Assembly (NCBI GenBank): GCA_902806575.1
Contig: CADCXD010000003.1
Span: 1 to 64,000 of the forward strand
Source: Jackrogersella multiformis
Lineage: Eukaryota > Ascomycota > Sordariomycetes > Xylariales > Hypoxylaceae
DNA: 64,000 nucleotides
Reading direction: 5' to 3'
The notes under the pieces were generated by a model. It was not told where the DNA came from. It saw nothing but the letters and a program-made list of their open reading frames with translations, and made no database searches. Below are positions 11,950-24,057 of this stretch, one piece after another. Position numbers and translations under genes: made by a program. The number at the start of each line of letters is the position of its first letter. Positions within the stretch are counted from its first letter, which is position 1.

Positions 11950-12033
11950 TCCGACGATTGCTATATTGCCTCTCACCGTCGCCCCTCTATCCAGCTACCG
12001 GTATCCCGACGATTCCACGTTGACGTCTTCAAT

Positions 12034-15000
12034 ATGTTGCGACGGCCTCCTGGCGAGGGACGGCTCGTCGCTCAACCGCGCAAGGTTCTGCTCGCCTTGG
12101 CCGTCTTCCTTCTACCCTGGCTTCAACTTGTCGATGCTCAGCAGCAGCAGCAACACAGGCAGCAATCCCCTCCGGAGCGAGGTCCCGTTGCCAACATCCT
12201 CAACGATTATAATGATAACATAGCTGTGAAGAAGCATGATATCCAAGACCGAGACATATCCAGCATCCGGCACGATATCGCCCTTGGTGCTGAGCGAGCC
12301 GTCGACAGCCCTGGTGCCGTCACAGCTACCCCCTCTCCTAAGCGACGTAGCTCCCACGAGAAATCGGCCGTCGGCCGCAAGAAAACTGTCACTGCCGACA
12401 AGCAGCGACTCGGAAATGTACCTATACCTATTCCTCACGATGCGAGCGCCCTCGCAACTTTGGCTCCGGCTCCGCCCGTTCGAGCACCAAATTCTCCAAG
12501 ATATCTGCCTAGCCTGCTCGCCGGTGCTGGGCTCTCCGCGCCGCAGATTGCGCGGAGTCTGGAGAAATGGGAAGTAGAAGACTACATTCTTCTGGCGACC
12601 GTCGATGGACACCTTTATGCTGTCAACCGCGAATCCGGCGACGAACGCTGGCATCTCCAAGTTGAACAGCCTATCGTCGAGACCATTCATCACCGCCCCA
12701 ATAGTTCCCTAGTCGACAGCCAAGACGAATATGACCATCACCCCTTAGATGATTATGTCTGGGCTGTCGAGCCTACTCATAATGGTGCCCTTTACGTCTG
12801 GGCGCCATCCGGCTTCGGCAGTGGCCTTATGAGCACGGGATTTACTATGAAACAGTTGGTCGAAGAATTTGGCTCCTACGCTGTCCAGAATCCGCCCGTG
12901 GTCTACACTGGCCACAAGAAGACCACCATGATCACCTTAGATGCTGCCACCGGTCGCGTGCTCAAGTGGTTTGGGCAGGCCGGCTCCCAAGTTGACCAGA
13001 GCGCTACCTGCTTTCCTCCGAACGGGCGCTTTGCCGACTCGGACAGCGAGGAATGCAGTGACAGCGGCACCATCACGCTCAGCCGGACGGAGTATATCGT
13101 CAACATACATCGCTCCGATGACGGTAGGGAGATTGCCACGCTCAAATATGCCGAATGGGGTCCGAACAATTTTGACAGCGACCTTCATCAACAATACCGC
13201 GTCACTCAGGATAATCGGTACTTTACCAGCCAGCATGACGGCAAGGTTTATGCGCTTGTCTACCCCACTGGTGTCACGTCCTTCGCTCTCCAGTTCTCTG
13301 TTCCGGTTGCTCGCGTCTTTGACATCGCTAGGCCGCAGGATGCTCCGCACGGCAGCAACCCCGAACTTGTTTTACTCCCTCAGCCGATCCCCCCTACTCG
13401 AGATGAAGACTCCGCCCGGGCCCGAAGCGATAGTGTCTTTCTCAACCAGACCGAATCTGGAAGCTGGTACGCCATGTCTGGTTGGTCATACCCTCTGATT
13501 GTAGATGCCCCCGTGGCCGAGCTTGGTCGTAGGAACAGATGGGATAGCGAGAACCCCTGGGACGTACTCGATACTCCCTGGGCGGGCAAGGCGCTCATTG
13601 GTACCCATGTGCTGGGGAATGCGAGGAGCGTGACGTACTGGCCGCCGGCGTTACCCGCGACCCTACCTTCGCAGCCCTTCCCGCCTGAATCTGATGACGA
13701 CAACGAATCTGCGGTGCCGAGCCCATTCACTGATTCTGAGCCCGAAGCTACAAGCATCGTTGACAAGGTCATCACTCTTCCCCAATACGCTGCTGACAAG
13801 ACGGTTGATTTCTTCATGAACCCCATTCTGTTTCCTGTCCTCGCCTACCTTTTGGTTCGTTATTACAAGGACTTTATCAGGTGGATCAGGCGGGTTATCA
13901 AGCCGAAGGAGTATCTTGATACTTTGACCTATGTGCCCTCGACGGATTCGAGCACCAGCTTACCCCAGGAAGTTGTCGCTGATAAAATCTACGCGCCAAA
14001 TACCGATTCTAGCGAGAAACATGGCGAGCCAACGGCTCTCGAAGTCGGCAACTCTGCTAAGACTGTACCTACTACCGTAACCGTCGCGGAAATCGAGCCG
14101 ATAGACGTGGATGGGGACCGTGAACTACAGCAGACAGAGGGAGAGTCTCCCGAGAAGAAGAAGAAAGCCCATCGCGGTCGGAGAGGAGGAGTCAAACATC
14201 GAAAAGGGGCCAAGAAGCAGCGCGACGCGTCTGAGACCCCTGGGGAGAAGATTTCCTCCGACGCTGGAGAGTGGATCCCAGGCCTTCAGGACGTCGGCAT
14301 GCCGTCTAAACTCGAGCCAAATGTTACAACGATAAATAATGACCCTGAGGATGTGAGTGGCCCGATCGTCAAGATTGGCGGCATTGAGGTCAACCAGGAC
14401 GACCAACTTGGCATGGGCAGCAACGGAACTATTGTCTTTGCGGGGAAATTTCACGGTCGAGACGTCGCTGTCAAGCGTATGCTCACCCAGTTCTGGGATA
14501 TCGCGACCCAGGAGACTCAGTTGCTACTTGAGAGCGACCATCACCCTAACGGTACGGGTAGTTACTATTACTTACCTAGCCATTTTGTTACCTGCTTGTA
14601 TGCTGTTGCTAATTTAACACATAGTGATACGATATTTCGCCATGTCGAAGAATGACAGTTTCTTATATATCGCGTTAGAACTTTGTCAGGCCTCGCTGTC
14701 AGATATCATCGATAAACCATCCTTGTATCAAGATCTTGCTCAGGCGGGCGAGATGGATCTACCCCGAGTCCTGCTGCAAATTGCGCATGGTCTAGGATTT
14801 CTTCACGACCTCCGCATCGTCCATCGTGACCTAAAGCCACAGAACATTCTAGTCACCATGGGAAGGGACGGCAAACCTCGACTCCTTGTGTCAGACTTCG
14901 GGTTGTGCAAGAAGCTCGAAGGTGGGCAATCGTCTTTCGGTGCGACTACGGCTCACGCCGCTGGCACTTCGGGCTGGCGCGCGCCTGAGCTCCTCCTAGA

Positions 15001-15766
15001 TGACGACGCCCGGGAAACTTCTACAATGTCCATGGCCAGCACACACAGTGACTCGAGCCAACTGGTCAGTGCCGACGTCATGCCGAATCGCCGTGCCACT
15101 CGCGCGATTGATATATTCAGTCTCGGTCTTGTCTTTTTCTACGTGCTTACGAAGGGGCTGCACCCTTTCGATTGTGGTGATCGCTACATGCGAGAAGTTA
15201 ACATTAGGAAAGGTCAATTCAATCTAAAACCTCTCGATATACTAGGCGACTTTGCCCACGAAGCCAAGGCGTTGATCGAGACGATGCTTCGATCCGACCC
15301 TAGATCGCGACCTTCGGCGAAGGATGTCATGTCTCACCCTTTCTTCTGGTCGCCGAAGGAAAGGCTTGCCTTCCTCTGCGACGTATCAGATCACTTCGAG
15401 CTAGAGCCTCGCGACCCGCCATCCAAGGCACTGATAGAGTTGGAGGCATGTGCGCCTCAGGTATGCCGGGGCGACTTTCTTAAGGCTCTGCCAAAGGAAT
15501 TCGTGGACAGCCTGGGTAAGCAGCGCAAATACACAGGCTCGAGGCTTCTTGATCTGCTGCGGGCTCTTAGGAATAAACGATTTCACTACGGGGACATGAG
15601 CGAGTCTCTGAAGAAGATGGTAGGGCCGTTGCCGGACGGGTATCTAAGCTTCTGGACTAGGCGTTTCCCAAACTTGCTGATTATATGCTGCACGGTCATT
15701 TACAAACTGAACCTGGAGGAATTGGATAGTTTTAAGGAGTACTTTAAGCCAAGGACACCTCTGTGA
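12034..15766 (+). CDS. IRE1: IRE1 unfolded-protein-response sensor kinase/endoribonuclease
   Basis: Exons 12034-14551 and 14625-15766 (donor GTACGG, acceptor CATAG with a CTAAT branch just upstream) give 1219 aa. The N-terminus has a hydrophobic signal (VLLALAVFLLPWLQLVDA) and a Gln run. The luminal sensor (about 180-560) contains VDGHLYAVNRESGDERW, typical of the IRE1 beta-propeller-like lumenal domain. A membrane segment at about 593-612 and a Lys-rich linker precede the kinase (about 785-1082). The kinase has glycine loop LGMGSNGT, VAVKR lysine, HRDLKPQN near 906 and DFG near 930. The KEN/RNase domain ends the protein, with RNKRFHYGD keeping the Arg, Asn and His positions matching the catalytic residues of yeast Ire1. 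It sits in the ER membrane and on ER stress splices the HAC1-type mRNA. Length is normal for filamentous fungi. Upstream sequence shows an 11-bp tandem repeat and a start-stop uORF. Confidence 0.96.
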
Positions 15767-17375
15767 CCTGACCTTCGGACACTTAGCTAGGTACTTAGGT
15801 AGTAGGTACTTAGGTAGCTAATATACGATTTCGAGCGATCCCGCCTGTACATTGCTGTTACTACGATCCATTAAATGATATATACCTGAAGGTTGTTAAA
15901 GCTACGTACCTCCTAAGGTTAACATCTGAAGAGGTTTGGTGGTACTTATGTAGGGTAGGTATGTATATTGACCCGGCTGAATGGATCACATATAATAGGT
16001 ACCTTGGTACCTAGGTATTATGTACAATTATATTCTGCAGGTAACCTACATGTACCTAGATACTTAGATACTCAAGTATTTAAGTACATACGCGTCTCGA
16101 ATTGCATATGCATCGTGTGGATGCACGCGTTTCTTTTTCCATAATCCGTAATTTAAGTCAGCTCTAAGAAAACGGCACAACTCTTCTAGCCCGTCTCATA
16201 GGTGTTCTTCATTTGAAAATCTGGGACACTCTAATAGGTAGCCTTCCACGCCGATACGACCTGTCATTCTCTCTAGAAAACATCCAGAGCCGCTCGGACT
16301 GTACACTGTGTAGGTATTTGTTATCATAGTCCGTAAACCTGTGAATCTCTACTTACAGTCTTACCTTATCTCCTGCATATCACCCAGGCATCTATGTACG
16401 CCATGTTGTAAGGATGCATGCTCTCTCATTCGATTTTTCTTCGTTCTTCCTCGGACCTTAACAACTAGACCTAGCCTGTGCTGATTTAACTCGATACTAG
16501 CCGGAGGGTTACGCTGTTTTCACCGAGAATTAATTGTTACCGGTTATCAACTACATATCATTCATTATTTCTATCACTCAGACACTTATCTTATGTGACA
16601 GAGCTATATTGAATGTATGAATACCCCTACGTAACTAGGTATTCTTCGGATAGTCTGGATGGTTCAGATGTTGTGATGTTTAACCACAAGTGGGAGTGGC
16701 ATAATTAATCGAATGGCATCACCGAGCAGCAATACCACTTAAGTAATACCTGCCTACATAAGGTAGATGGTGAAAGTGAAGGTGGGTAAATCGTACCTTC
16801 TATCACTGTTTACCCTAAGTAACTCCCTCAAGGTACATCACCAATCACCACTTTCTACCAGGAACTAGGTACCTAGGTAGGTACCTACACGTTTCTTATT
16901 TACGTTTACCTAGGTATATTTACATTCACATTACTTTCACCTTCACCTTCACCTTCACCTTCACATTTCTTGCCTCATTCTGCACCAGCTTCCAGCTAAA
17001 TCGCCTACCTGGTACACAAGATATCTCAATCGCCTGCCTCCTTTCTTATTTGGCCTTCTATGCCAACCTGCGGAAGCGTACCTAGGTACATAACTGATTC
17101 GGGTGAATATCAACACAGTGACACTGTCGCCCTCCTGCTCTGTCAACTTTGAGCCACTATACCATCCTGATTTGTCTCCACCAGTTCGACTCTCTACTCT
17201 TAGACACCAGTTTTAAGACTTGCCTGCGGTCTTCTCTTCAACCCCATAAGCCGTTCTCGCGTCTTGAATCCCTTAGTCTCGTGGCCTTGCTGGGACCTCC
17301 CTCTCTCTATTATTCTAGTGCCATAACCATATTAGCACCAGATCAGCATACGGCATGTAATATGACCTCGTCGCC
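15767..17375. other. Intergenic with TTCACC hexamer repeat
   Basis: No gene supported. TACCTAGGTA clusters occur at about 15785-15825, 15995-16075, 16865-16915 and 17078-17092. A tandem TTCACC hexamer (about four copies) occupies about 16937-16962, roughly 410 bp upstream of the next start codon. The rest is unremarkable. The right-hand 400 bp probably includes the promoter and leader of the gene at 17376. Confidence 0.5.
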
Positions 17376-20300
17376 ATGTCGGCCGATTCTAAAAAGTCAA
17401 GGCGATTATACGACTCTGGAAAAAGCCGCACTACTCCAGTCGGATCTTCTCCAGCTCGACCTAATACTACTGTAAAGGAATCTAAGACGAAGCTGCCGCA
17501 GACGACTGATCCTAGGCTCAACTCTGCCGTGAAACCCCTGACTAAATATATATCCAAAGGTCGGCCAGCCGTTAAAGAAACCCCTAGGTCTCGGTCCAAG
17601 CCTGTCGCATCTCAAGCAGCAAATAGCTATCGTATAGCAGTGGCTACTAAATCTCCTGGTCCAACTAGCGCAGACGCCCCCAGGTTAGACCAGAATAGTG
17701 GCCGTCTCAAAACCCCCATATCGATCACTAAGGAAACAACAGCCAAGGCAAAGAAGCTTGCCGCTACGCCGAACAACCAGGAGAAAACGTCTCACAAGGG
17801 TCGGCAGGATCCGTATGATATACCGTCTGACACCGATGACAATAATCCCCGAGGACGCAAGCCCACATTCGTTCCCAGAGAACGTAGAACGACCGCATCT
17901 TCAAAAGGGACCAGAGCGAGTAGTGTGGCTCCTCGAAGACACACGGGAGCGTGCCATCATCGACACCAGCATGTGCTGTTTCTAAGCCATCTGCTCCCCC
18001 AGGGTCTTCCCAGGGAGCCCGCACGTCAGGCAGTTTCCATCGTTCTCAGTCACGCCTCCTTTCACGTGTTGCCTCTAGTGTTAGGGGCATCTCGCTTGAC
18101 TCCTCGAGAAACAACACAAGCAACCATATAACCCCAATCAATCCTTCTGCGCCTGAGTGTACATCAAACGTTGTCCCCTCTACTACCACACAGTCTTCTG
18201 CAGTCATCGTGGTACACGATTCTTCTAGCAGCGAGGTGGTCCTTCCTACAGCGTCATCCCACCGTCGCCCAGCCACAAAATATGGTCCGGCGTCTTCTCA
18301 ACGCACTCCATTTAAGATGCCCACTAGAGCCGAGATTGTATCAATGACAAGATCCTCGTCCCAGCCTAGCGAAGAAGGGCCAGAACAGGTATCAACTCCT
18401 GCGAATCCATCCGCCAAAGCTGCCGGAAAGCGATCCTCCCGTCCGGTCAATAGTCATCTAGAATTCATTGATCAGAAACCAACTTCCACCAAGAAGAATC
18501 TAAGACACAGTATCGATGACCACCCAAAGTCAAGACCAGCCCAAACTAAGTCGAAAGGGTCCAAGGGGGTAGCTAACCCGAGCCCAGTTTCGGAAATTCC
18601 AAGCTCATCTAGGGCAGCCATTGATAGCGTGAAGAAGACTATGAAAGTCAGGTTTTCGAAAAAAGGTTTATCCTCACTCTAAATGATTTCTCCGCGTTCG
18701 TTGGCTAACTAGACTGCAGCAGAGGACAAACCCATTCCTGAGTCGTTCTTCAAAGAACCCGAGTGCTCTGATGACGACTATCAGCCTCTTTCGAGTAATG
18801 AAGAACAATCGACCGAGGAGTCAGACAATGTACTACCTCCATCTCAACCGTCACGGGTCGTAACCCCTTCGCGTCCCGCGAAGAATATAGGGCCACCACA
18901 ATCAAGTCCGAGCCGAACGCTTCGCAGTGGGTCTTGTCCTAGGCCTACAGTCTCATTCACTCCTATCAACAAATTATTTCCCAAAGCACAAGAGCAAGAT
19001 CCCAACCCCAAATTACCAATTAAGTCAAAGTTTGGTCGGGGTTATTCGAAGCGCGTGCGCGATGCCTTTTCTGACGAATCTGAGGACGAAGCGGGAAAAG
19101 AGCAGGTGATACCATCGAGTTTCGACGTGGTCCTCAATGGCGAATTTGATACCGAAGAACTAGCTGCAGCTCAGCCAACCGAACCTGTAAGGAAACCCTG
19201 GTGGAGTCCTCGCTCGTGGATGGAAAAGTACGAGACCGGGTATATGCCCGAGAGAGATGGTAGCGTCTGGCTCGCCGATGGGCCATTCAAAGGGTGGATT
19301 TCAGATGGACCTAAAGCCGGAGGATACATATCTGGCTACAAAGCACCGGACGATGAGACACTCATCAAGGCTGAGAAAACGGCCGTCCTTCGATGGCAAC
19401 CGGCTTGGTCTGATCCAGAAGATGACTACCTCTCGGATGTAGAAAAGTCAGATGATGAGGATGTTAGTATTGAGGAGACTACATCTAGCGCTCGTGGAGA
19501 TGCGGTAGTGATAAACACCCTTCAATCCCCAACCAGAAAATCAAAGACAAAATCGCGTCATCAAGCCCCATCACCCAATACATCATCGAGGGTATCAATA
19601 AAGGCGAATTCGTTAGTCGAGGTTCAAAATAAGGCTGCGGAACGGGCAGAGTCTATCGAGAGAACGAAGCAGTACGTGCTCACCGGCGGCTCTGGTAAGG
19701 GTGTCGGCTCCCAACAAATGACTGACTTCCCTAGGCCAATTAGTAGTAGAACTCGAGGCAAACTTCCTACTACTAACCTTACACCCGCTATCGCCCCTAA
19801 AGAGACATCGCCGCCTTCTGCTGCGTCCGACACGACCTCTACCCTTATTACAAAACAGCTGATTGACTGTGCGCCGCCGTCGAACCAAGAACTGGCAGAG
19901 CTAATGAGCTCCAGTCCTGCGAACCGACCACACGTTGGCTCGTCCCCAGTGCGAAATATTGATGGGCAGGCCTGCCTTGATGATAGCCATATGAGTAGCA
20001 GCAGCACCGAGCCGAGCTCTGGAATTCCTGCTCGTATCTCACCCAGCTCGCCGCCGCAGCCTCCAGCGACGCCAACGCCACGAAACCCGCGCGCATCTTC
20101 CAGGCTAGAGCACGTCGGCGCCATGCATGTCTTAAATGGGGTTGCCGAAAGGCGAACGACTAGATCGTTAGCAAACCTTGCGCAATCAATAGACAAGACG
20201 AATCAACACGCCTGCGGTCTTGAGCAAGTCAGTGCGGATGCTAAACCCAGATCGATAACTCCGCCTGAGGGAACCTTAACGAAAACTAATATCGTGGTTC

Positions 20301-20989
20301 AGCTGCCAGTCATGACGACAGAACAACAGGAGGAATATGAAGTGCTCTCTTCGATTCCCTCGACCGAAAATTTCTCTACGCCATCTCCGAAAAGCTTCAA
20401 GGAGATCAACGAGGCCACCTCGGGGGTAGGCGTAGAATCCAGCGACTCTGACGCAGAGGAAACGATTAAATACGTCTTACGCCAATCGCCTAAATGGCTG
20501 AACGGCATCGCGGAGACCGACAAGGCTGGTAAAGCAGCAACGAATGTACCAAGGTCGTCATTGAAACCCCCAGCCACAGTATCGGCACGAAAGTCGTTGA
20601 AGGATACGTCAAAGTCGGTCGTTCCGGACTTTGATGGATTAGCCCCTGGCGAGTCGCACGCGACAGCAACTTCGGGGATGGCGGCACCCGTGCCCGCGCG
20701 CAGCTCGCAAACCACGTCTAATCAGGAGCAGAAGCGTACCGTTGGAGAATACAACGGCAGAAAGAAGCGAAAACGCAAAGCATTGATCCCGGACGTTTCT
20801 GTGCCAGATGAAACTCCTAGCAAGAGGCAGAAGACCGATAATGATCCAGGCCCTACAAAGAAGCACCTGAGTTATCGTCAGAGAAAGCGGCGTCAGAGGC
20901 GTTTGAAACGACGGCAGCGAAATAGCCTACCGCAGTCCCACGCTGGCAATGGTTCCAATGTGCTCGATGACGCCGACTTAGGTAGCTAG
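17376..20989 (+). CDS. Large disordered, nuclear-looking protein of unknown function
   Basis: I do not recognise this protein. Three coding blocks fit one gene: 17376-17919, 18003-18665 and 18720-20989, about 1158 aa. The second intron (18666-18719, 54 nt, GTTTAT donor, CTAAC branch, CTGCAG acceptor) preserves frame. The first intron is required because the reading frame changes between 17890 and 17990. Its acceptor is probably CCCCCAG at 18002 (CTAAG branch upstream), while the donor may be GTAGTG at 17920 or GTGTGG at 17923. Nearly the whole chain is Ser/Thr/Pro/Lys-rich and disordered, with acidic and basic clusters. One compact patch at about residues 560-612 looks folded: KPWWSPRSW, YMPERDGSVW and GPFKGWISDGPKAGG, then GYKAP. 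The C-terminus is strongly basic (KKRKRK, and YRQRKRRQRRLKRRQR near 20868-20918), as in nuclear or RNA/DNA-binding proteins. Function cannot be assigned. Confidence 0.75.
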
Positions 20990-21782
20990 TCGACGGTGAC
21001 GCCTCCAACTACTTCGACGCCCACTAGTCCTGAGGCCAAGTAAAGTAGCAATAACGGTTTTATAGTTTGTGCTGCTGATGATGTGTTCCCTTTTGTTTTA
21101 TTCCGCCTGTAGGATGGGTCACAAGTCCCATGGACGAACGGACGAATGACACATAAAGGGGAAATTACATGTAAACTACCTAGCTAGCTAGCTAGCTTCG
21201 CTTCCGAATTCATGTGTCTCATTTATTTAGAGATTCTTACTCGAGGAGCTACAGCTTGAAGACTCTTATACTGTGCCACGACACCTAAGAGATACTTGGT
21301 TAATCTATTCTAATGGCTAGCATTCTCGTGCCTCTTCTCCATACGGATGGTATTTATTACTTCGCATCCGTGTTGAATTTTATCACTTACGTATTTCTTG
21401 TCCTTTGCATACCTGGAGGTATTTAGGTCCAGTCGATAAACTCGGCTCGTGGAAATCTAGCAGCTACTAATGACTAGTTATTAGTAGCCGTAATAGTAAT
21501 AGAACAACAATGTCGCGTTATACTTACATAAATACCTCGGTAGTTATACTTACTTACATGTAGGTAGTTGTATAATCTTATGTACATATATTATATTACA
21601 GAAAGTGGAGAAGGACGTTGAAAAGATTACTACGATTAGGATTCCATCATGCCATGCCATGCCATCAGACCACTCATTCTTTAGAGCCCTTTAATCCACA
21701 TAAATACGTACGATCGAATGCGGGGTTCTGATGGTGGCCGTGATGGTCGTAGTGATAATGCATCCATGATAGGCTTGAACCC

Positions 21783-21816
<34 letters not shown>

Positions 21817-22522
21817 GTAGATCTCTACATTTGCCTGTCTGCATATTGGAGCTCCAAACAAACAAGTCGCGAATAGTGAGCGGAATGGATGGAGGCATGT
21901 CAGGCTATATAGCTACAAAACTGAAGGCTATGGATGGGCCGGAATGTATGGAGGCACTCCTCACACCAACTCCCTCTCTTAACACCAATCGACCCGTACC
22001 TAGCTAGCCACCCAGTACAAGTGATACTCTCCATATTGTATATTTCATTCTATAGCACATATCTATTGCCTTCAGTATACGGAGAATCTTCGACGGGATT
22101 GAAACTATCTTATGGGAGGGACCATGTTTAAGGTATTACAGTCGTGATCATGGGTAGCTGTCTTAGTCTATATCTACTTTATTTATTTCATTTCATTTCA
22201 TTTCCGGCTTGGAATTCTGATCGTCACCGCTTCCATGGTGCTTTCATTTTCTTTTCCGACCCCCTTTTCGTTTTTGTAATCTCTCAAGAACGGGAGAGCT
22301 CGCTCCCACGAGCGTCTACTAACTCTACTCTACAGCAGATACCCGACTAATTCAATTGTGCGGATTAGATCAAATCTACTCCAACCTAGTGCCACGCCGT
22401 TCGATGTGCATCCCATTACCAAGCAGTATCCAAACTAGCCGGCGACGCTATCCAGACATGCGCTACTGGTTGACGTTCGAGACGGCTAGGTGTTCTTCTT
22501 ATCTCGACTCGATTTAGTGCAT
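20990..22522. other. Intergenic with simple repeats
   Basis: Convergent region between the unknown gene and the desaturase, so both 3' ends face it. No gene is supported. Simple repeats seen are (TAGC)n at about 21180-21197, ATGCC tandem copies at about 21649-21666, a (TC)n run at 21786-21813 and TTTCA copies near 22188-22204. Short frames across the (TC)n run translate only to repeat peptides. Confidence 0.5.
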
Positions 22523-24057
22523 TTACTCGTCTGCACCAACCGTCATGCCTTTTTGAGGCGGGCTCATCTTCATAGGCTTGGTACCTAAGCCGTTGGCGTT
22601 CCTGAAGAATAAAACACCCTCGCCCTCGCCCTTGGCACCCTCGCTAGGCTCAACCCACTGGCACATCCTCGCGCTGCGATATATGGCCTTGATGAAGCCG
22701 ATAGACCCATCCTTAACGTCCGATCGGTAGTGGCGACCCATAACCTTCCTAATAGAGTCGGTGGCCTCGTCGGCATTGTAGAAAGGGATGGTGGAGACGT
22801 AGTGATGGAGGACGTGGGTCTCGATGATGCCGTGCATCAGCTGGCGGCCGATAAACCCAAACTCGCGGTCAATCGTCGCAGCAGCGCCGCGGACGTAGTT
22901 CCACGACTCGGGCTTGTAGTGAGGCAGAGATGGGTCGGTGTGCTGCAAGAAAGTAATGGCAACTATGCTATAGTTAGCGTTTGGTCGAGATGAAATCGTT
23001 ATGTATCGAGATCGGGCGACTTACCAAGCCAGTGGTTGACCCAGAGATACGGTAGGAAATACCAGACCAAGAGATTTGCCCAGCCAAACGTGTTACCGAG
23101 AAATACGAGAACCGAGGCGGTAATGGCTATCCCCAGGTCACTCAGAACAATCAGCTTGGCGTCCTTGGCCTCAAAGAGCGGACTCGAGGGGCTGAAGTGG
23201 TTGACGCCGCCGAACCAGCCGTTCTTCTTGCCTTTCCCGCGACCTTCTCTTTGGCGTTCGTGGCAATTGTGCCCAGTGACGTTGGTTAGAAGGTAGTTGG
23301 GCCATCCGATAAGCTGCTGGCCGAAAAGCGTGAGCAGAGTGACGATAGGCGTCTCCTCTCCAAGCTCTCCGAGCTCGTGAATCAGCTTCCCAATGCGACT
23401 AGCCCTCTCCTGGCGGGTCTTGGGGACGAAGACCATATCGCGCTCCATGTGACCGGTGCCCTTGTGGTGCTTACCGTGCGAGATCTTCCAGCTGAAATAC
23501 GGCACCAGTAGGGAAGAATGCAATATCCAGCCTACGGTGTCGTTCAGGACTTTAGAGGTACTAAAGGACTGGTGGCCGCATTCGTGAGCTAACACCCAAG
23601 CACCGGTGGCGGAGAGACCTTGGAGGAAGGTATACAATGCCCATAGGGCAGTACGAGCTGGCGTATAAGGCACATTTTCCGGGGTCAGATAGGTGTGGAA
23701 GAGGTAGAATGTGGTAGCCAACTGGGCCAAGTCGCGGAAGACATAATACAGACCCTTGACCGCGGATCGCTCGAAGCAGTGCTTGGGAATAGCATCGTGA
23801 ATGTCCTTGATGGTATAATCCGGGATCTCGAATTCATTCCCGTACGTGTCAACCAGTTTGCCATGGGAAGTGCTGTTAGGTTCAAAAGAGGACATGGACG
23901 AAAGCGAGGTAGAGGAGGCGGAGGGCCTGGGAGAGTCGATCGGAGAGCCCATAGCAGTAGAGGGAGATGAGACGTCGGTATCGGTGGTGGTGGATGTGAC
24001 GGTTCGCCGGAGGGCAGGGTTCTGGCGCGGAACGCCAGTGGCGACGGTGGAAGTCAT
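22523..24057 (-). CDS. Delta-12 (oleate) fatty acid desaturase
   Basis: Exons 24057-23025 and 22962-22523 give 490 aa. The 62-nt intron (donor GTAAGT, CTAAC branch, acceptor ATAG) restores a conserved VNHWLVAITFLQHTD segment. Three histidine boxes coordinate the di-iron centre: HECGH at 158-162, HGKHH at 194-198 and HVLHH at 394-398. Membrane spans surround them (around LYTFLQG, TVGWILHSSLLVPYF, GIAITASVLVFLG, LVWYFLPYLW). The enzyme sits in the ER membrane and converts oleoyl to linoleoyl chains using cytochrome b5 electrons. The box spacing and the tail (YNADEATDSIRKVMG, ARMCQWVEP) match ascomycete FAD2/OdeA-type Delta-12 enzymes; a Delta-15 paralogue is less likely but not excluded. The N-terminus has a Ser/Thr-rich leader of about 65 residues. 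Confidence 0.93.

Noticed and set aside
21765..21800. GGTTCAAGCC on the minus strand, possible tRNA
   Set aside because: The T-stem fails after two pairs and the adjoining sequence is a (TC)n repeat.
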